The notes below the pieces were generated by a model. The model was given only the letters and a program-made list of their open reading frames with translations, searched no databases and was not told the origin of the DNA. A stretch of 64,000 bases of DNA, from positions 15,131,501 to 15,195,500 of the forward strand of contig NC_059351.1 of assembly GCF_019703515.2 (NCBI RefSeq), in the 5' to 3' direction. Shown here piece after piece: positions 1 through 11,286 of the stretch. The DNA is from Myxocyprinus asiaticus (taxonomy: Eukaryota; Chordata; Actinopteri; Cypriniformes; Catostomidae). The position numbers were made by a program, and so were the translations under genes. Every line of letters begins with the position of its first letter. The stretch's first letter is position 1.

Positions 1-640
1 TAATGCATCTTTTGACCTTTTAATAAGTTTAACTCCCCATCAGTCTCCCCACTAATCGCTTTGTCAACATGTCTTTCAGATACATACAGGCTGATCCACT
101 TCCCTGCCCTGTGCTTAATCATGTCCTATCTGTGTAACCTTTGTTACACTTAGTTAATTGTTCTTACATGGTGGAGGCAGTGCACTGGACCGCTCCACTG
201 GGGGTAAGGCTCCAGTACTTCCCATTGCATGATCGGAAAGCACAGCGCTTTGTCTCTCTATCCATCTCCATCTGAAACACCTCCTGATCTGATTCCTCAT
301 CCTGATTGGCTGATAAATCCACCCCTAAAAAAACAACATTCAATCATAATGTGTTTGTGCTGACCGACTGTGACAGTGAAGTTAATCAATGTAGCAGTTA
401 TAACAAATACTCTCCTCCACACTTACATATGGTTCTGTTTTTCATAAATCTAGAGGTGTAAAAACAAAGGAAAAGGCAAACGAAAAGGAGCAGGATATAG
501 GAAGCACAAGATTTGAAGAGAAAAAAGGAAAGAGAGTAGACGGAGACATGAAAATGAAAGAAGAGCAAAGTGAAGAGGAATAGAAGCATTCTGATGGAGA
601 AGAGATAGTTTTAAAATAATTATACATGTAGTAAAACAAG
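1..640. other. Fascin intron, no gene seen
   Basis: This stretch lies downstream of the fascin exon 1 donor on the minus strand, so it is most simply read as the first intron of that gene. I see no exon with convincing homology and no structured repeat. Two short frames on the minus strand (about 60-75 codons) are low-complexity Leu/Phe/Ser strings without a recognisable domain. Confidence 0.5.
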
Positions 641-671
641 GTTCTATTAGTTAGCAATAGTAAATGCATTA

Positions 672-951
672 GGTGTCATGAACTAACAATGAACAATATT
701 TTTTACAGTATTGGTTGATCTTGGCTAATGTTATGAGAAAAAAAAATAATTGTTAGTTCATAATGCATTAATTCATGTTAACTTTTAATAATTTTTAAAA
801 TTGAGTAAAATCTTTTAAATGTATTAGTATATTTTGAAATTAGCATTAACCAAGATTAGTAAGTGCTGTACAAGCATTGTTCATCGCTAAATCATGTTAA
901 CTAATGTAGTTAACTAATGTTAACAAATGCAACCTTATTGTAAAGTGTCAC
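672..951. repeat. AT-rich hAT-like MITE, truncated copy
   Basis: The segment repeats words such as gttaactaatgttaac and ends with aaccttattgtaaagtgt, which is the right end of the better copy at 15784-16099. The left terminus is missing. It resembles short non-autonomous DNA elements common in fish introns. Superfamily assignment is inference from general appearance; no target duplication is visible. Confidence 0.6.
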
Positions 952-964
952 CATAAATTATGCA

Positions 965-1598
965 TTAAAAGTATAGTTCACTCAAAAATGAAAATTCTCT
1001 CATCGTTTTGTCACCCTCATGCCATTCCAGATGTGTATGACTTTTTCTTTTCTGCTGAACACAAACAATTTTTTTTAGAAGAATATCTCAGCTCTGTAGG
1101 TCCATACAATGCAAGTCAATGGGTTCCAAAATGTTGAAGCCCCAAAAAGCACATAAAGGCAGCATAAAAGTAATCTGTAAGACTTCAGTGGTTAAATCTG
1201 TATCTTCAGAAGCAATATGATAGTGTTGGGATCGAAACATGTCAATATTTAAGTCATTTTTTTACTTAAAAATTCTCCTCCCTGCCCAGGTAGCAATATG
1301 CACGAACAAAAGAAGAATGTGAAAGTGAAAAATGTTTTCTTAAATATTCATCTGTTTCTCACACACACCTGTCATATTGCTTCTGAAGACATGAATTTTA
1401 CCACTGGAGTCGTATGGATGACTTTTATGCTGCCTTTATGTGCTTTTGGAGCTTCAAAATTTTGGTACTCATTAACTTGCATTGTGAGGACCTACAGAGC
1501 TGAAATATTCTTCTAAAAATCTTCATTTGTGTTCAGGATTGCATGATTGTGAGTAAATGATGAGAGAATTGTGATTTCTGGGTGAACTATTCCTTTAA
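965..1598. repeat. TTAA-flanked foldback element, copy 1
   Basis: The left arm reads tagttcactcaaaaatgaaa and the right arm ends gggtgaactattcctttaa, which is its inverted counterpart. TTAA stands at both ends (965-968 and 1595-1598). Inner arms also pair (ctcagctctgtaggtcc on the left, gacctacagagctgaaat on the right). This is a palindromic non-autonomous DNA element. TTAA insertion is typical of piggyBac and Kolobok superfamilies, so one of these probably mobilised it. Further copies lie at 22453, 42909, 48035 and 62305. Confidence 0.8.
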
Positions 1599-1860
1599 GA
1601 TTCAAATTCTTGTGATGCTTTGAGCATGCATGCACACCTATTCACATAAAATAAACACGCAATTTTTGTTGCTTTACTATCATTACTGTATATTCGCCTA
1701 AATATGGTCCATATCTGAAATCTTAGACAAATAACAAGTATTCTATTATTATTAATTACATTATTATATATAAATACATTTTATGTAATTATTTATATAT
1801 TTTAACTAAAAGTATTCATCATGTTAACCATAAAAAATTATGGTTAAAATTAGACCATAC

Positions 1861-2689
1861 CCTGGCGCGTGGAAACGTTTCTTTCGTTGCTGGCAGTGAG
1901 CACCACTTGCCCGTGGCTTTGCACGAGGACAAAAAGCTCATCTTTGCCGACGCGCGCGCTCTTTCCGGACTTCATGGTCCCTGTGGGACCCGTGGGAGCG
2001 ATGTACTTGCCAGTCGCATCCCGAAAAGCGACCTTACCCGCCCGAAACTCCAGAGTGAAGCCGGTGTCGGTGTCGGGTTTGGTTACCAGGGTGCCGCTGC
2101 ACGTGAGGAAGCGGTTGTCAGCTGTCTGCAGATGATACCGGTGATCTAGGTACACGAGAGTGAGCAGCGAGTCCACACCCCAAGGTACGTCCCGGTCCAC
2201 GGCGAGCTCGTTTCTCTCGGTGCGCAGGTGAGCGTACCGCTTTCGAGCGATGCTGTATACGTTCACCTGAGGATGGACCGCCAGATGCACATTCCATTTC
2301 TCCGCAGGAGAGATGCTTTGCGCAAAGCATACAATCCGGTCCTCGGTGCCGCCCAGGTAGCGTGCGTTTGGCTCGGACTGCAGGGACCACCGGCCGTCAT
2401 CGTGAGCGATCACTAGGAACCGACAATCCGGGCCGGGTTGCTCGCTGTCGGCGGTCACGTTGCCATCCTTGTCGGTGGCGAGGTATCTGCCCATGTGGCT
2501 TTTGATGAACACGGCATTGGAGTCTCCGTGATCTCCAGACTGCTCCAGGGTCCACACTTGCTTTTTCTTCATGGAGGTCGCAGAGGCGTTGATTTTAAAG
2601 CCGAATGTCTCCGCTGTGAGATATTTGTTATTTGCGTTTATAAGGCCGAACCGAATCACCAAAGTCTCGCCAAATCCTTCAGAAGACAT
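1861..2689 (-). CDS. fscn1: Fascin, first coding exon (partial gene)
   Basis: This exon encodes the first 276 residues plus one base of fascin, the monomeric protein that cross-links actin filaments into tight parallel bundles in filopodia and microspikes. Recognition rests on strong similarity to vertebrate fascin-1: the FGLIN and NKYLTAE start of beta-trefoil 1, [40 protein letters not shown], and the closing [10 protein letters not shown]. It covers beta-trefoil 1 (about residues 9-138) and 2 (about 139-260). Ser39 before the KKK patch, the PKC target of human fascin that controls actin binding, is present. The start is the only suitable ATG. The exon ends in CAGG followed by gtatgg (1855-1860), so residue Gly is split after its first base as expected from human STRQG-M. 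Remaining exons lie beyond the left edge. Fish have fscn1a and fscn1b; I cannot tell which this is. Confidence 0.95.
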
Positions 2690-2781
2690 TGTAGATCTGT
2701 TTGGGTGTTACGGTTCGGTGAGAATTTAATCGGGTGACCAGCGGTTCTGAGTGGGTGTGACAAGTGATACACTATGGCGCG

Positions 2782-2782
<1 letters not shown>

Positions 2783-2853
<71 letters not shown>
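2783..2853. repeat. (GA)n microsatellite upstream of fascin
   Basis: About 35 GA units without interruption, starting roughly 95 bp upstream of the fascin ATG. In the transcribed orientation of fascin it is (CT)n. It lies where the 5' UTR or core promoter should be, so length variation could affect transcription, but nothing in the sequence proves that. It also creates spurious Ser/Leu-repeat frames. Confidence 0.95.
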
Positions 2854-2855
<2 letters not shown>

Positions 2856-3044
2856 GGTGGTGCAGGGTCTTGCTTTTGATGCTGAAATGTTTGTGTAAAC
2901 TTTTTTAGCATCTTGTTCTTTTATTACACTTGGAGACACAATGCGTTTGGATACCGCTGTGTGCACCACATGATTTAACCTAGTAAAATGAAGAGACGGA
3001 TCCCGTTATCTTCTCACGTCAGCCACGCTGCTGTTGCTATAGGA

Positions 3045-4110
3045 ACCCAGGGAGCATCCCACTTAGCAGATAGGGGGTATAAATCGGACGTTTCATCACG
3101 ATACGATCTTGAATCGATTCTCTTGGGCTGCGATCCGATATTTGCCGATACTTCAGTGTCTGCTGCGATAGGATTCGATAGCGATCGATATTCCGATATT
3201 ATTTGCCTATTTTACACAATCAATTACTTTTTTCTTTTCTTTTCTTTCCTTTTCTTGGCCCTCTAATGCAACCAAAATATAATTTTATTATTTTATTCAG
3301 CTCTCTGTATACACATTGGGACATCCACAACAAAATAAGGTACTTCAGATGTTGAAAAAAAAATTATACAGATAAATAATATAAGAAATAAAGTCACAGT
3401 AAGTGATCATCACTCGTTTGATGACAGCTAATTTTTCAGTTTAGTCCAATTCAGAATACTTACATACCCATGACTTGTTTCCAACTCTCCGTGCTATCCA
3501 TGGTTTTCTTGGCTACAACTTCCACAGCTGTAATTAAAAATTCTGTTACAGTTAACTGGGATAAATGTTAGTAAGTGTGTTGATGTGTAGATGTGTAGTC
3601 TTATAACTGATGCTGGAGCTGAGCAAGTGTTTCTTTTTCCCTCGTTAGTGCTGTTCAGAATGTCGCCATTGTCAAGATGTTTCACATGGTTGAACTTCTC
3701 CATGATACATTAAAATAGCAAATTCTCATGTAAAATTAAAATGGGTCGCGCATGTGAGCCGCTCTGCGTTTGTCATGAGAGCTCACATTTTAAGGAGTGC
3801 CCGGTTGATGCGCTGTCAATGGAGCTCGCATTTCGCGGGAAGGCCGGTTGACGCGTGAGCACGACGCTAAAGCAGAGCACAATTTGGCTTCAAAGACCCC
3901 GCACAAATCCGTGTCCCACATGAAAAGCATATTTAGCGCTCATAAAGTCAAATTAAGGTCATCGCCTGACGGAAATGTGTACGGACGTGGCTGACATGAG
4001 AGTATTAAAATAAAGGTACATCTTAAAAAAATGTCTATATCGATATTTATGCATTGTATCGATAACATTGGATTGATGCATCGATCCAGATCGATGGATC
4101 GTTACACTAG
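3045..4110. repeat. Degenerate DNA element rich in ATCGAT words
   Basis: The left part (3085-3200) and the right part (4035-4105) both contain clusters of imperfect atcgat/gatcgat words, ending in gatcgttacacta. Such ends are seen in common fish DNA elements. No transposase is readable in between, and the termini are not exact, so both limits and class are tentative. A GC-rich patch with cgcg words lies at 3740-3870. Confidence 0.4.
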
Positions 4111-4700
4111 TAATCTTTGAACTCAGCTAGCATTGCGGTGCCTGTGGTTCAGACTCAGAATCGGCAGGTATGATAGCAGCCGGCGGCCGCCTCACATGTT
4201 TTTGAGTTGCGGCGTTAAAGCACTGGGACAATTTTGCCTCAACACATCTGGGCCAGATCAGGCCACTTCTGGAAATGATTCGGCTTGGATTGGAGTTGGG
4301 AGAGAGGCTGCATTACATGTATAACATAAAATTAATATCATAAACCTGTAATGTCGGAAAATTTGTAAACAACACGGTTAATGTCATCGTGAAAACATTA
4401 AATCTGCCTGTTATATCTCAAATATAAATAAATTCTACAAATTTCAGCTGTTTGCTTTGTAAAAGGCGCATTTTGTAAAATGTGCTTCATTTTGTGCATT
4501 CAGGTAAGGGTGTTCGATTTCTATTTTTTTGGAGTTGACTCCGATTCCCGACTCCAGCTGTTGGAGTCAATAGAATCGACTCTTCGACTGACTTTCAGTC
4601 AGGATAGTTTCAAAATTCAGGGCCATCACCAGGGATGGCCATTAGTGGGCAGTGCCTTCCCAAGTGATATATTTTCACCCCCAAATTTGCTTGTCAGGCA
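4111..4700. other. Intergenic, nothing recognised
   Basis: I see no exon, RNA gene or structured repeat. Short frames here (60-80 codons) match nothing I know. Confidence 0.5.
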
Positions 4701-4711
4701 TGAGTGGAAAA

Positions 4712-4895
4712 GATAGTCAATCCGCGCATCTTATCACGTGGCTCGCTGTGCATGACACTGCAGAGAATCACAGCATGTGGAGGCTCATGCTATTCTCCGC
4801 AATCCACCCACAACTTACCACGCGCCCCATTGAGAGCGAAAACCACTAATCGCGACCACAAGGAGGTTACCCCATGTGACTCTACCCTCTCCTAC
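4712..4895 (-). repeat. Partial cyprinid SINE body
   Basis: This segment matches the middle of the fuller SINE at 49700-50150 (shared words gtcaatccgcgcatcttatc, cagcatgtggaggctcatgc, accccatgtgactctac). The tRNA-like head is missing here. It abuts the gypsy-like gag remnant at 4916, which may have cut it. Confidence 0.75.
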
Positions 4896-5225
4896 ACGTC
4901 CAAATCACCTAAGTCATGGAGCTGACCGGTCCTTTAATGGAATTATTCAAACAAGACCTTCCTCTCCTGGATTACACCGTCAAATTCTGCCAACTCGTCA
5001 CTTCCTCCACTGTCTCGGACTCCTACCTCTGTGCCATTTATGGAATGGGCTTAAACTTCCATCATCCCACAGCCCTTCCGCAAGTGGAGAACCTTGCCTT
5101 TTTAGAATATATCCAAGCCACGCTGTCCCTACATCTCCTCTCACCTCTAACGACCCACAAGGAAGACGACTTCCACGACTCCTTCCAAGCCTGCCACGGT
5201 CAATGAGCCAGCGCCCACACCTGCC

Positions 5226-5412
5226 ATGGTCAACGAGCCAGAGCCAGTGCCTGTAGCCTCGACCATCCCAGAGCCAGTGCCTATAGCCTCGACCGTTCCA
5301 GAGCCAGTGCCTGTAGCCTCGACCATTCCAGAGCCAGTGCCTGTAGTCTCGACTGTCCCAGAGCCAGTGCCTGTAGCCTCGACCATCCCAGTGCCAATGC
5401 CTGTTGCCTTGA
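5226..5412 (+). repeat. 30-bp tandem repeat (EPVPVASTIP)
   Basis: About six imperfect copies of a 30-bp unit containing gagccagtgcctgtagcctc. In the open frame the unit encodes ten residues of the type EPVPVASTIP, so the period is a multiple of three and the repeat expanded while coding. A related array lies on the minus strand at 12170-12300. Confidence 0.85.
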
Positions 5413-6237
5413 CTGCCCCTGAGCCAGCTCTAGCCAAGCTAATAGACCTGGACTTGCTCACTGCCCTGGTTCCCACCCTGACAACCCTTCATCCTCCGCT
5501 GGTTCCAGTCAGCTTAATGGACACTCTGGTTCAGTCCAGTACCCTGGCCCTTCCTCCTCCTCCTGGTCAGCCGGTTCCCCCCAAGTCACCGGCTTGACCA
5601 TAGACCCTTGAGTTTTCACAGGCAAGGGGATCTGTCGACCCTTCGACTCCGCCTTGGCCCTCTGAGCCCTGGACTCTGCCTTGGCCCTCCGATCCCTCAT
5701 TAACACCTCGGCTCTACATCCCCTCTCCACCATGGGCCGTCAGCCTATCGCCGTCACCAGGGTCCCTCATCCCTCGAGCTCCGCCTTGATCCGTCAGTCA
5801 CCTGGCTCCGCCTTCGGCTCCACCAGGGACCTCCTCCCGTCCAGCTCCGCCTTGGTCCTCAGTCCCAACGGCTCCACCTCAGTCCTCCAATCCCCCAACT
5901 CCACCTCGGACCTCCGAGCCTTCAGCGCTGCCTCGGTCCCTCGAGCCCCCAGCTCCACCATGGTCCTTCGAGCCATCGGCTACGCTCCGGGCACTAAGAT
6001 CCCCAGTTCCGCCCCTCGAGCCTCTCACGGTTCCACCTTCCATGGTTCCGCCCCTTGAGCCTCCCACGGCTCCGCCCTCAGAGCTTTCCATGGCTCCACC
6101 TGCCTTCGTCGAGCCTCTCCTAGCTCAGCCCTCAGACTCTTCCACGGCTCCGCCCTCAGACTCTTCCACAGCTCTGCCCTCAGAGTCTTCCACGGCTCCG
6201 CCCGCTTCCCCAGAGTCTCCTCCTCCAGCAGTTCCAC

Positions 6238-6510
6238 CTCCTGATGCAGTCCTTGCCCTGTGGCTGCCTCCCAGGCCTCCTGACGCAGTCCTTGCCCTGT
6301 GGCCGCCTCCCAGGCTTCCTGATGCAGTCCTTGCCCTGTGGCCACCTCCCAGGCCTGCTGACCCAGTCCCTGCCCTGTGGCCACCTCCCAGGCCTCCTGA
6401 CCCAGTCCCTTCCCGGTGGCCACCTCCCAGGCCTCCTGACCCAGTCCCTGCCCTGTGGCCACCTCCCAGGCCTCCGGATCCATTCACAGCCCTTAAGCCG
6501 CCCCCCAGGC
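6238..6510 (+). repeat. 39-bp tandem repeat (PPDAVLALWPPPR)
   Basis: Seven imperfect tandem copies of a 39-bp unit, with core cagtccttgccctgtggc. In the long plus-strand frame each unit gives 13 residues such as PPDAVLALWPPPR or PPDPVPALWPPPR. Differences between copies are mostly single substitutions and the frame is kept across the array, as in a coding minisatellite inside a retroelement. Confidence 0.85.
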
Positions 6511-6596
6511 CTCCTCCTTGGATCCTTCTTCACCTTCTGCATCACCCTACTCCCTCATCCGTCTTTGGGCGCCAGGAGTCGCCCTTTAAAGGGGGT

Positions 6597-6906
6597 GGGT
6601 AATGTCACAGTCTGTCTCCCTCACGTTCTTCAAGGACTCTTATTTTGAAGTTTTCCTCCGGACTACATCTCCCATGTTTCATTGCCCTCATCGCTTCCAT
6701 CTGTTTCTTATTATCCTCACCTGTATTCCATTTCCTCATTAGTTCCTTTTGTATAAATATCCTTTTGTTTTGTTTGCATGTTGAGCTTTATTGTTTGTTT
6801 CCACTCCAGCGTTTGTTCTACTCCAGCGATTGTGATTAAAGTATTTAAAGTATTTAATCTTGCATCTCCTCTCTTCCTCTTCCACTCCACCAACCCAGCA
6901 TTACAA
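6597..6906 (+). repeat. Putative LTR
   Basis: The block starts tgggtaatgtcacagtctg just after the gag-like region, holds a tataaatat box (about 6752) and attaaa (6834), and ends agcattacaa, whose terminus is the inverse of gtaatg at the start. These are features of a retroviral-type LTR closing the preceding element. No second copy is in the window, so the ends rest only on internal signs. Confidence 0.45.
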
Positions 6907-7018
6907 TCTGATTGCCACTCCGTGATAAAGTTGAAGTTTTTCTGTAACTGCTGATAAGTTTCTCCTACCCTAATCCAAACACTTACATTAGTGGGACAGG
7001 AGAAGCTTACTTTAGTCT

Positions 7019-7354
7019 AGATCGGGGGTTTTCATGGATAGGATCAAGCTTAGAAGCCACTGCCTCTCCTACCATCAAGGAACACATATCTTTGGCTGCC
7101 GGCAGAATCAATGTCTCTTCGATGTTATGTGCTTTGTCCACCTTGGCAATCAGCAGCGCAACGTAATATGAAGCTTCAGTGGCCTTTACATTTAATTTGA
7201 CATGACCTTGAAAGGCTTGAAGTTTTCTTTGGAAAAACTCAGGAGGTTTTCTCACTACCTCAGCATGCTTGGTGTCAAGGTGTCTGCGGAGTTTAGCAGG
7301 TCGCATGCTGTCATTAGCTAAAATCTCCTGACAAACGACACATAAAGGCTGTGG
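7019..7354 (-). pseudogene. hAT transposase fragment with BED-type zinc finger
   Basis: Reading the minus strand from 7354, the frame gives PLCVVCQEILANDSMRPAKL, then RRHLDTKHAEVV and PPEFFQRKL. This is the C-x2-C ... H-x4-H pattern and following helix seen in ZBED5/FAM200-type proteins derived from hAT transposases. About 110 residues are preserved, ending in a stop at 7019. The DDE core and dimerisation domain are absent, so it is a broken fragment. It lies isolated between the putative LTR and a TA repeat. Confidence 0.7.
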
Positions 7355-7665
7355 TGCATCAATTGATCATGTCCATGTAAATCCTAAACTTAAATACTAC
7401 TCATAACTGTATTTATTTATCACACATTATACATTTGCACATATACAGTGAAATTCTTTTTTTTTTTCCACATATCCCAGCTAAGCTGGTGTCAGAGTGC
7501 AGGGTATCTCATCGTATCGTTGTCTTTTGAGTTTAACCCCTGAAACTGAAGGATTCAAATTTGGTGGTCTCAGAAACCGCTCCATTGTAATTACAGACAA
7601 ATGTCACGTCTGCTTTATTGGTGAGCTTGACAAATATCCAAGAATTTTCACAAAGATTCTTGATA

Positions 7666-7668
<3 letters not shown>

Positions 7669-7743
<75 letters not shown>
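7669..7743. repeat. (TA)n microsatellite
   Basis: A pure TA run of about 36 units. Similar tracts occur at 16244-16306, 17615-17648, 19217-19252 and 39994-40047. They give false Tyr-Ile repeat frames. Confidence 0.98.
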
Positions 7744-7748
<5 letters not shown>

Positions 7749-7759
7749 TTATATTAAGC

Positions 7760-7870
7760 AACCAAGTTGGCCCGGTTGCTAGGGAGGTTAGAGTCACAGG
7801 GTAACCTCCTCGTGGTCGCTATAATGTGGTTCTCGCTCTCGGTGGGGCGCGTGGTGAGCTGTGCGTGTTG
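7760..7870 (+). repeat. SINE fragment, plus orientation
   Basis: This piece carries tgctagggaggttagagtc, taacctcctcgtggtcgct and ggggcgcgtggtgagctgtg, the reverse complement of the body of the SINE at 49700-50150. It breaks off at about 7870 where Tc1 sequence starts. Confidence 0.65.
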
Positions 7871-7924
7871 CCACCATGCCCGGTTCTACGGGGGTGCTTG
7901 AGGGTGCTAAGCACCCTCCAAGCC

Positions 7925-9149
7925 ATGAAGTCCAAGGAATTGTCTGTAGACCTCCGAGACAGGATTGTATCGAGGCACAGATCTGGGGAAGGGTACAGAA
8001 AAATTTCTGCAGCATTGAAGGTCCCAATGAGCACAGTGGCCTCCATCATCCGTAAATGGAAGAAGTTTGGAACCACCAGGACTCTTCCTAGAGCTGGCCG
8101 CCTGGCCAAACTGAGCAATCGGGGGAGAAGGGCCTTTGTCAGGGAGGTGAACAAGAACCCGATGGTCACTCTGACAGAGCTTCAGCATTTCTCTGTGGAG
8201 AGAGGAGAACCTTCCAGAAGAACAACCATCTCCGCAGCACTCCACCAATCAGGCCTGTATGGTAGAGTGGCCAGACAGAAGCCACTCCTCAGTAAAAGGC
8301 ACATGACAGCCCGCCTGGAGTTTGCCAAAAGGCACCTGAAGGACTCTCAGACCATGAGAAACAAAGATTGAACTCTTTGGCCTGAAGGCAAGCATCATGT
8401 CTGGAGGAAACCAGGCACCGCTCATCACCTGGCCAATACCATCCCTACAGTGAAGCATGGTGGTGGCAGCATCATGCTGTGGGGATGTTTTTCAGCGGCA
8501 GGAACTGGGAGACTAGTCAGGATCGAGGGAAAGATGAATGCAGCAATGTACAGAGACATCCTTGATGAAAACCTGCTCCAGAGCACTCTGGACCTCAGAC
8601 TGGTGTGAAGGTTCATCTTCCAACAGGACAACGACCCTAAGCACACAGCCAAGATAACAAGGGAGTGGCTCCGGGACAACTCTGTGAATGTCCTTGAGTG
8701 GCCCAGCCAAAGCCCAGACTTGAACCCGATTGAACATCTCTGGAGAGATCTGAAAATGGCTGTGCACCGACGCTCCCCATCCAACCTGATGGAGCTTGAG
8801 AGGTCCTGCAAAGAAGAACGGGAGAAACTGCCCAAAAATAGGTGTGCCAAGCTTGTAGCATCATACTCAAAAAGACTTGAGGCTGTAATTGGTGCCAAAG
8901 GTGCTTCAACAAAGTATTGAGCAAAGGCTGTGAATACTTATGTACATGTGATTTTTTTTTCTCGTTTTTTATTTTTAATAAATTTGCAAAGATTTCAAAC
9001 AAAAAAACCCACTTTCACGTTGTCATTATGGGGTATTGTTTGTAGAATTTTGAGGAAAATAATGAATTTAATCCATTTTGGAATAAGGCGGTAACATAAC
9101 AAAATGTGGAAAAAGTGAAGCGCTGTGAATACTTTCTGGATGCACTGTA
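7925..9149 (+). pseudogene. Decayed Tc1/mariner transposase and right terminus
   Basis: The first frame (from ATG 7925) reads KELSVDLRDRIVSRHRSGEG, KISAALKVPMSTVASIIRKW and GRPxKLS-type motifs: the paired-like helix-turn-helix and linker of a Tc1 transposase. It stops near 8371 because sequence around the first catalytic Asp (SDE motif) is damaged. A shifted frame then shows the region with MLWGCFSA, a stop at 8606-8608, [10 protein letters not shown] (second Asp) and [11 protein letters not shown] (Glu), ending in GASTKY and a stop at 8920. The right terminus finishes gaatactttctggatgcactgta at about 9149; the matching left terminus is not present. It is a dead, 5'-truncated copy, related to the short derivative at 36499-37212. 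Confidence 0.9.
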
Positions 9150-10540
9150 TGTAAATGAAAGTTAAAGGCAGTATAATGTCAGCATGTCTTAATCATGTAA
9201 ATACTATGTTTTAAACCATGTATTTTTTTATACCATGTGTTTTTTTTTTTTCCAGGCAATAAAAGGCCAGTAAGACTGAAGAGGATTTGTTTTTGTACCT
9301 CTACGAATTAGAAAAGAGTCTCTTTTTTCAATATAACTTCAAATTAACTAATTAAAAAGCTTTAGTTTCTGTAGTTCCAGTATATTTTTATTATTAAAAA
9401 TAATGTCAATCAAATTAGTATGTATCAGTATAGGAGTGATCCTCTACAATAGCTCTGACCTGCTTACAAGAAGTGTAACTGACTCGCCTACAACACAAAC
9501 AGTATCATGTCAATTTATTCTGTTGCTATTCACTCTACATGTAGACACATAAATAACTGCTACTATTTCTCTTAACATGCTACAAACTGATAAATAGGCT
9601 CATGGCTGATGTTCTGTGCTTGTTTTTATATTCAACAATCAAGAAATCATTGCTGAATACCCTGAAGAAATGGCAGACGTTAATCTTCAGACACCTGTGA
9701 AAACCAAACACTGCTTTTCTCCAAACCCTGAAGAAAAAGACTAAACTTCATCCTCAGTCTACTTTGATTGAACTATTAAGTTGTGAACGTGTATGTAAAT
9801 GTAACTTAGAGGCAGTAAATATAAGCATGACTTTACCATGTTAATACCATGTTTTATACCATGTTTTTGTTTCAGGAAGTATAATATGGAATAACGAGGG
9901 AATCTTAACAGAGGAGGCTGTGTAGCTGATCATGGGGAGGTTTTTGCAGCACCTTGGCTAAAGATGAACTGGCCCGAAGGATTTTTGTACTCTGTAAGTT
10001 AATGCACTATACATTTACCTGTTTGTGTAGTATATGTGACAGCAGTTATTGTAACGCTAGTTTACTTACATGTTTTAAATTTATATTTATTCATTTAGCA
10101 GACGTTTTTATCCAAAGCGACTTACAAATGAGGAATACAGCAACACCAATTTGTCCTAAGGCAATAACATGAGCTGCAATACAAAGTTTCAAATTGCTCA
10201 GAGACGTACAGGTATAAGGGAAGAAGGTGAGAGACTGGTGAATTGGAGTTATTATTTAACTGGCAAAGTCTGCGATTAAAGACAGATAAACATGGTCTGT
10301 GTGCGCTTCAGAACGAACCGGCGACGCGCTGATCTGTGTGCATGCACGGGGGTGGCGGGGCTCATGGGCTAGAGTTTTTAGCGCAGTTCACCTGCACTGT
10401 GAAGTACTCAGTTTAAGCATTCGCGTAATTCCAAACATTAGTTACCGCTATAAAGTTATTATACCACTCTACAAATGCGGAACAGTAAAAGAGATTTTGA
10501 CAGCGGTTCACAAGATGCGAAACTCATAACTGTCAAACAA
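9150..10540. other. Intergenic, one conserved repeat core
   Basis: No gene is seen. At about 10078-10140 the words tttagcagacgtttttatcc and aaagcgacttacaaatgagg form a core that recurs in many fish short repeats (tRNA- or 5S-derived SINEs and others). The rest is AT-rich. A GC-rich patch lies at 10300-10370. Confidence 0.5.
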
Positions 10541-10880
10541 ACATTGCACTTCCCGTTTCGTAATAAAAGCTCCTGGTGAAGATGAAATAAACACAACTGC
10601 ACTTGCAGTGTCAAAATAAAAACCCCAGTTTAGAGTGAAGTAAATAGGACAGAAATATATTAATTTATCTTCAAAAAATCTTATCCTGAAAATAATAATA
10701 ATTCAGTATTATATTATAATAGTAAACTTGACTGGGTTCCACAGTAATAATTTAGTACTATGCAATATTCATCTTGTTTCCAAAAAATAAGTAGTTTTTG
10801 CACACCTTGTTCAATCACAAAGAAAAATGTTTTAGTAAAAATATGTGATAGTAAATAAGATTTTTATTAAGCTTCCATGT
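10540..10880. repeat. Dispersed repeat shared with 56990-57310
   Basis: This block and 56990-57310 share the order ataaaagctcc, acagaaatatatta, ttatattataata, aaacttga, gttcca and aatgttttagtaaaaa with moderate divergence. The second copy lies inside a large hAT-like element, so this is probably part of a related element. No coding content is readable. Confidence 0.6.
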
Positions 10881-11286
10881 ATGATTGTATGTTAAATATA
10901 AGTATAAACGTGAAAATCAATGAAAATTATTACATTTTACTCTCCCTTTAATTTAGTAAAAAAAAAAAAACTGTGGTATGTCTTCATAATTTTTAAATAG
11001 ATTTTTATTTAATGCCTTTGAAATATTAATTCTACATGGCAAATGATGGTTCCTCTGATTAAAAACAAAAACACACTTAAAAACAAAAACACACATAATT
11101 ATCGAGATATATCGAATATTGTCAATTTGCTGAAAAATATCGAGATATAAATTCTGAAGCCATATCACCCAATTACAACAGTGTGAGTTGAAAAATTGTC
11201 TTTCATGCATTTGTATATGGGCCTAATTGCTGTTTGTAAAAAAATAAAAATAATAATTTCTTCATGCACATGTAAACACTTATATG

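Larger units (their letters stand above)
4916..6600 (+). pseudogene. Gypsy-like gag remnant with Pro-rich repeats
   Basis: A 96-codon frame from 4916 starts MELTGPLMELF and contains a KFCQL...SDSYLCAIYGMGL stretch that resembles the second half of Ty3/gypsy gag. It is followed by frames rich in Pro, Val, Ala and Ser, with EPVPVAST-type decapeptides, very like those after the gag on the minus strand at 11918-12799. The frame changes several times and no protease, reverse transcriptase or integrase is visible, so this is a decayed internal region, not a gene. The element would end with the putative LTR at about 6597-6906. The gag assignment is moderately supported; capture of a host low-complexity gene is an alternative I consider less likely. 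Confidence 0.5.

Noticed and set aside
1869..2737. Several plus-strand frames over the fascin exon
   Set aside because: They are shadows of the GC-rich fascin coding sequence, which matches fascin residue by residue on the minus strand.
2726..2969. Ser-Leu repeat proteins on the minus strand
   Set aside because: They are translations of the (GA)n microsatellite.
5226..5412. Regular 30-bp repeats resembling a CRISPR array
   Set aside because: The repeats are contiguous without unique spacers and the genome is a vertebrate.
6025..6545. Overlapping Gly/Trp- and Arg-rich frames on the minus strand
   Set aside because: They are the antisense readings of the 39-bp tandem repeat; period divisible by three keeps all frames open.
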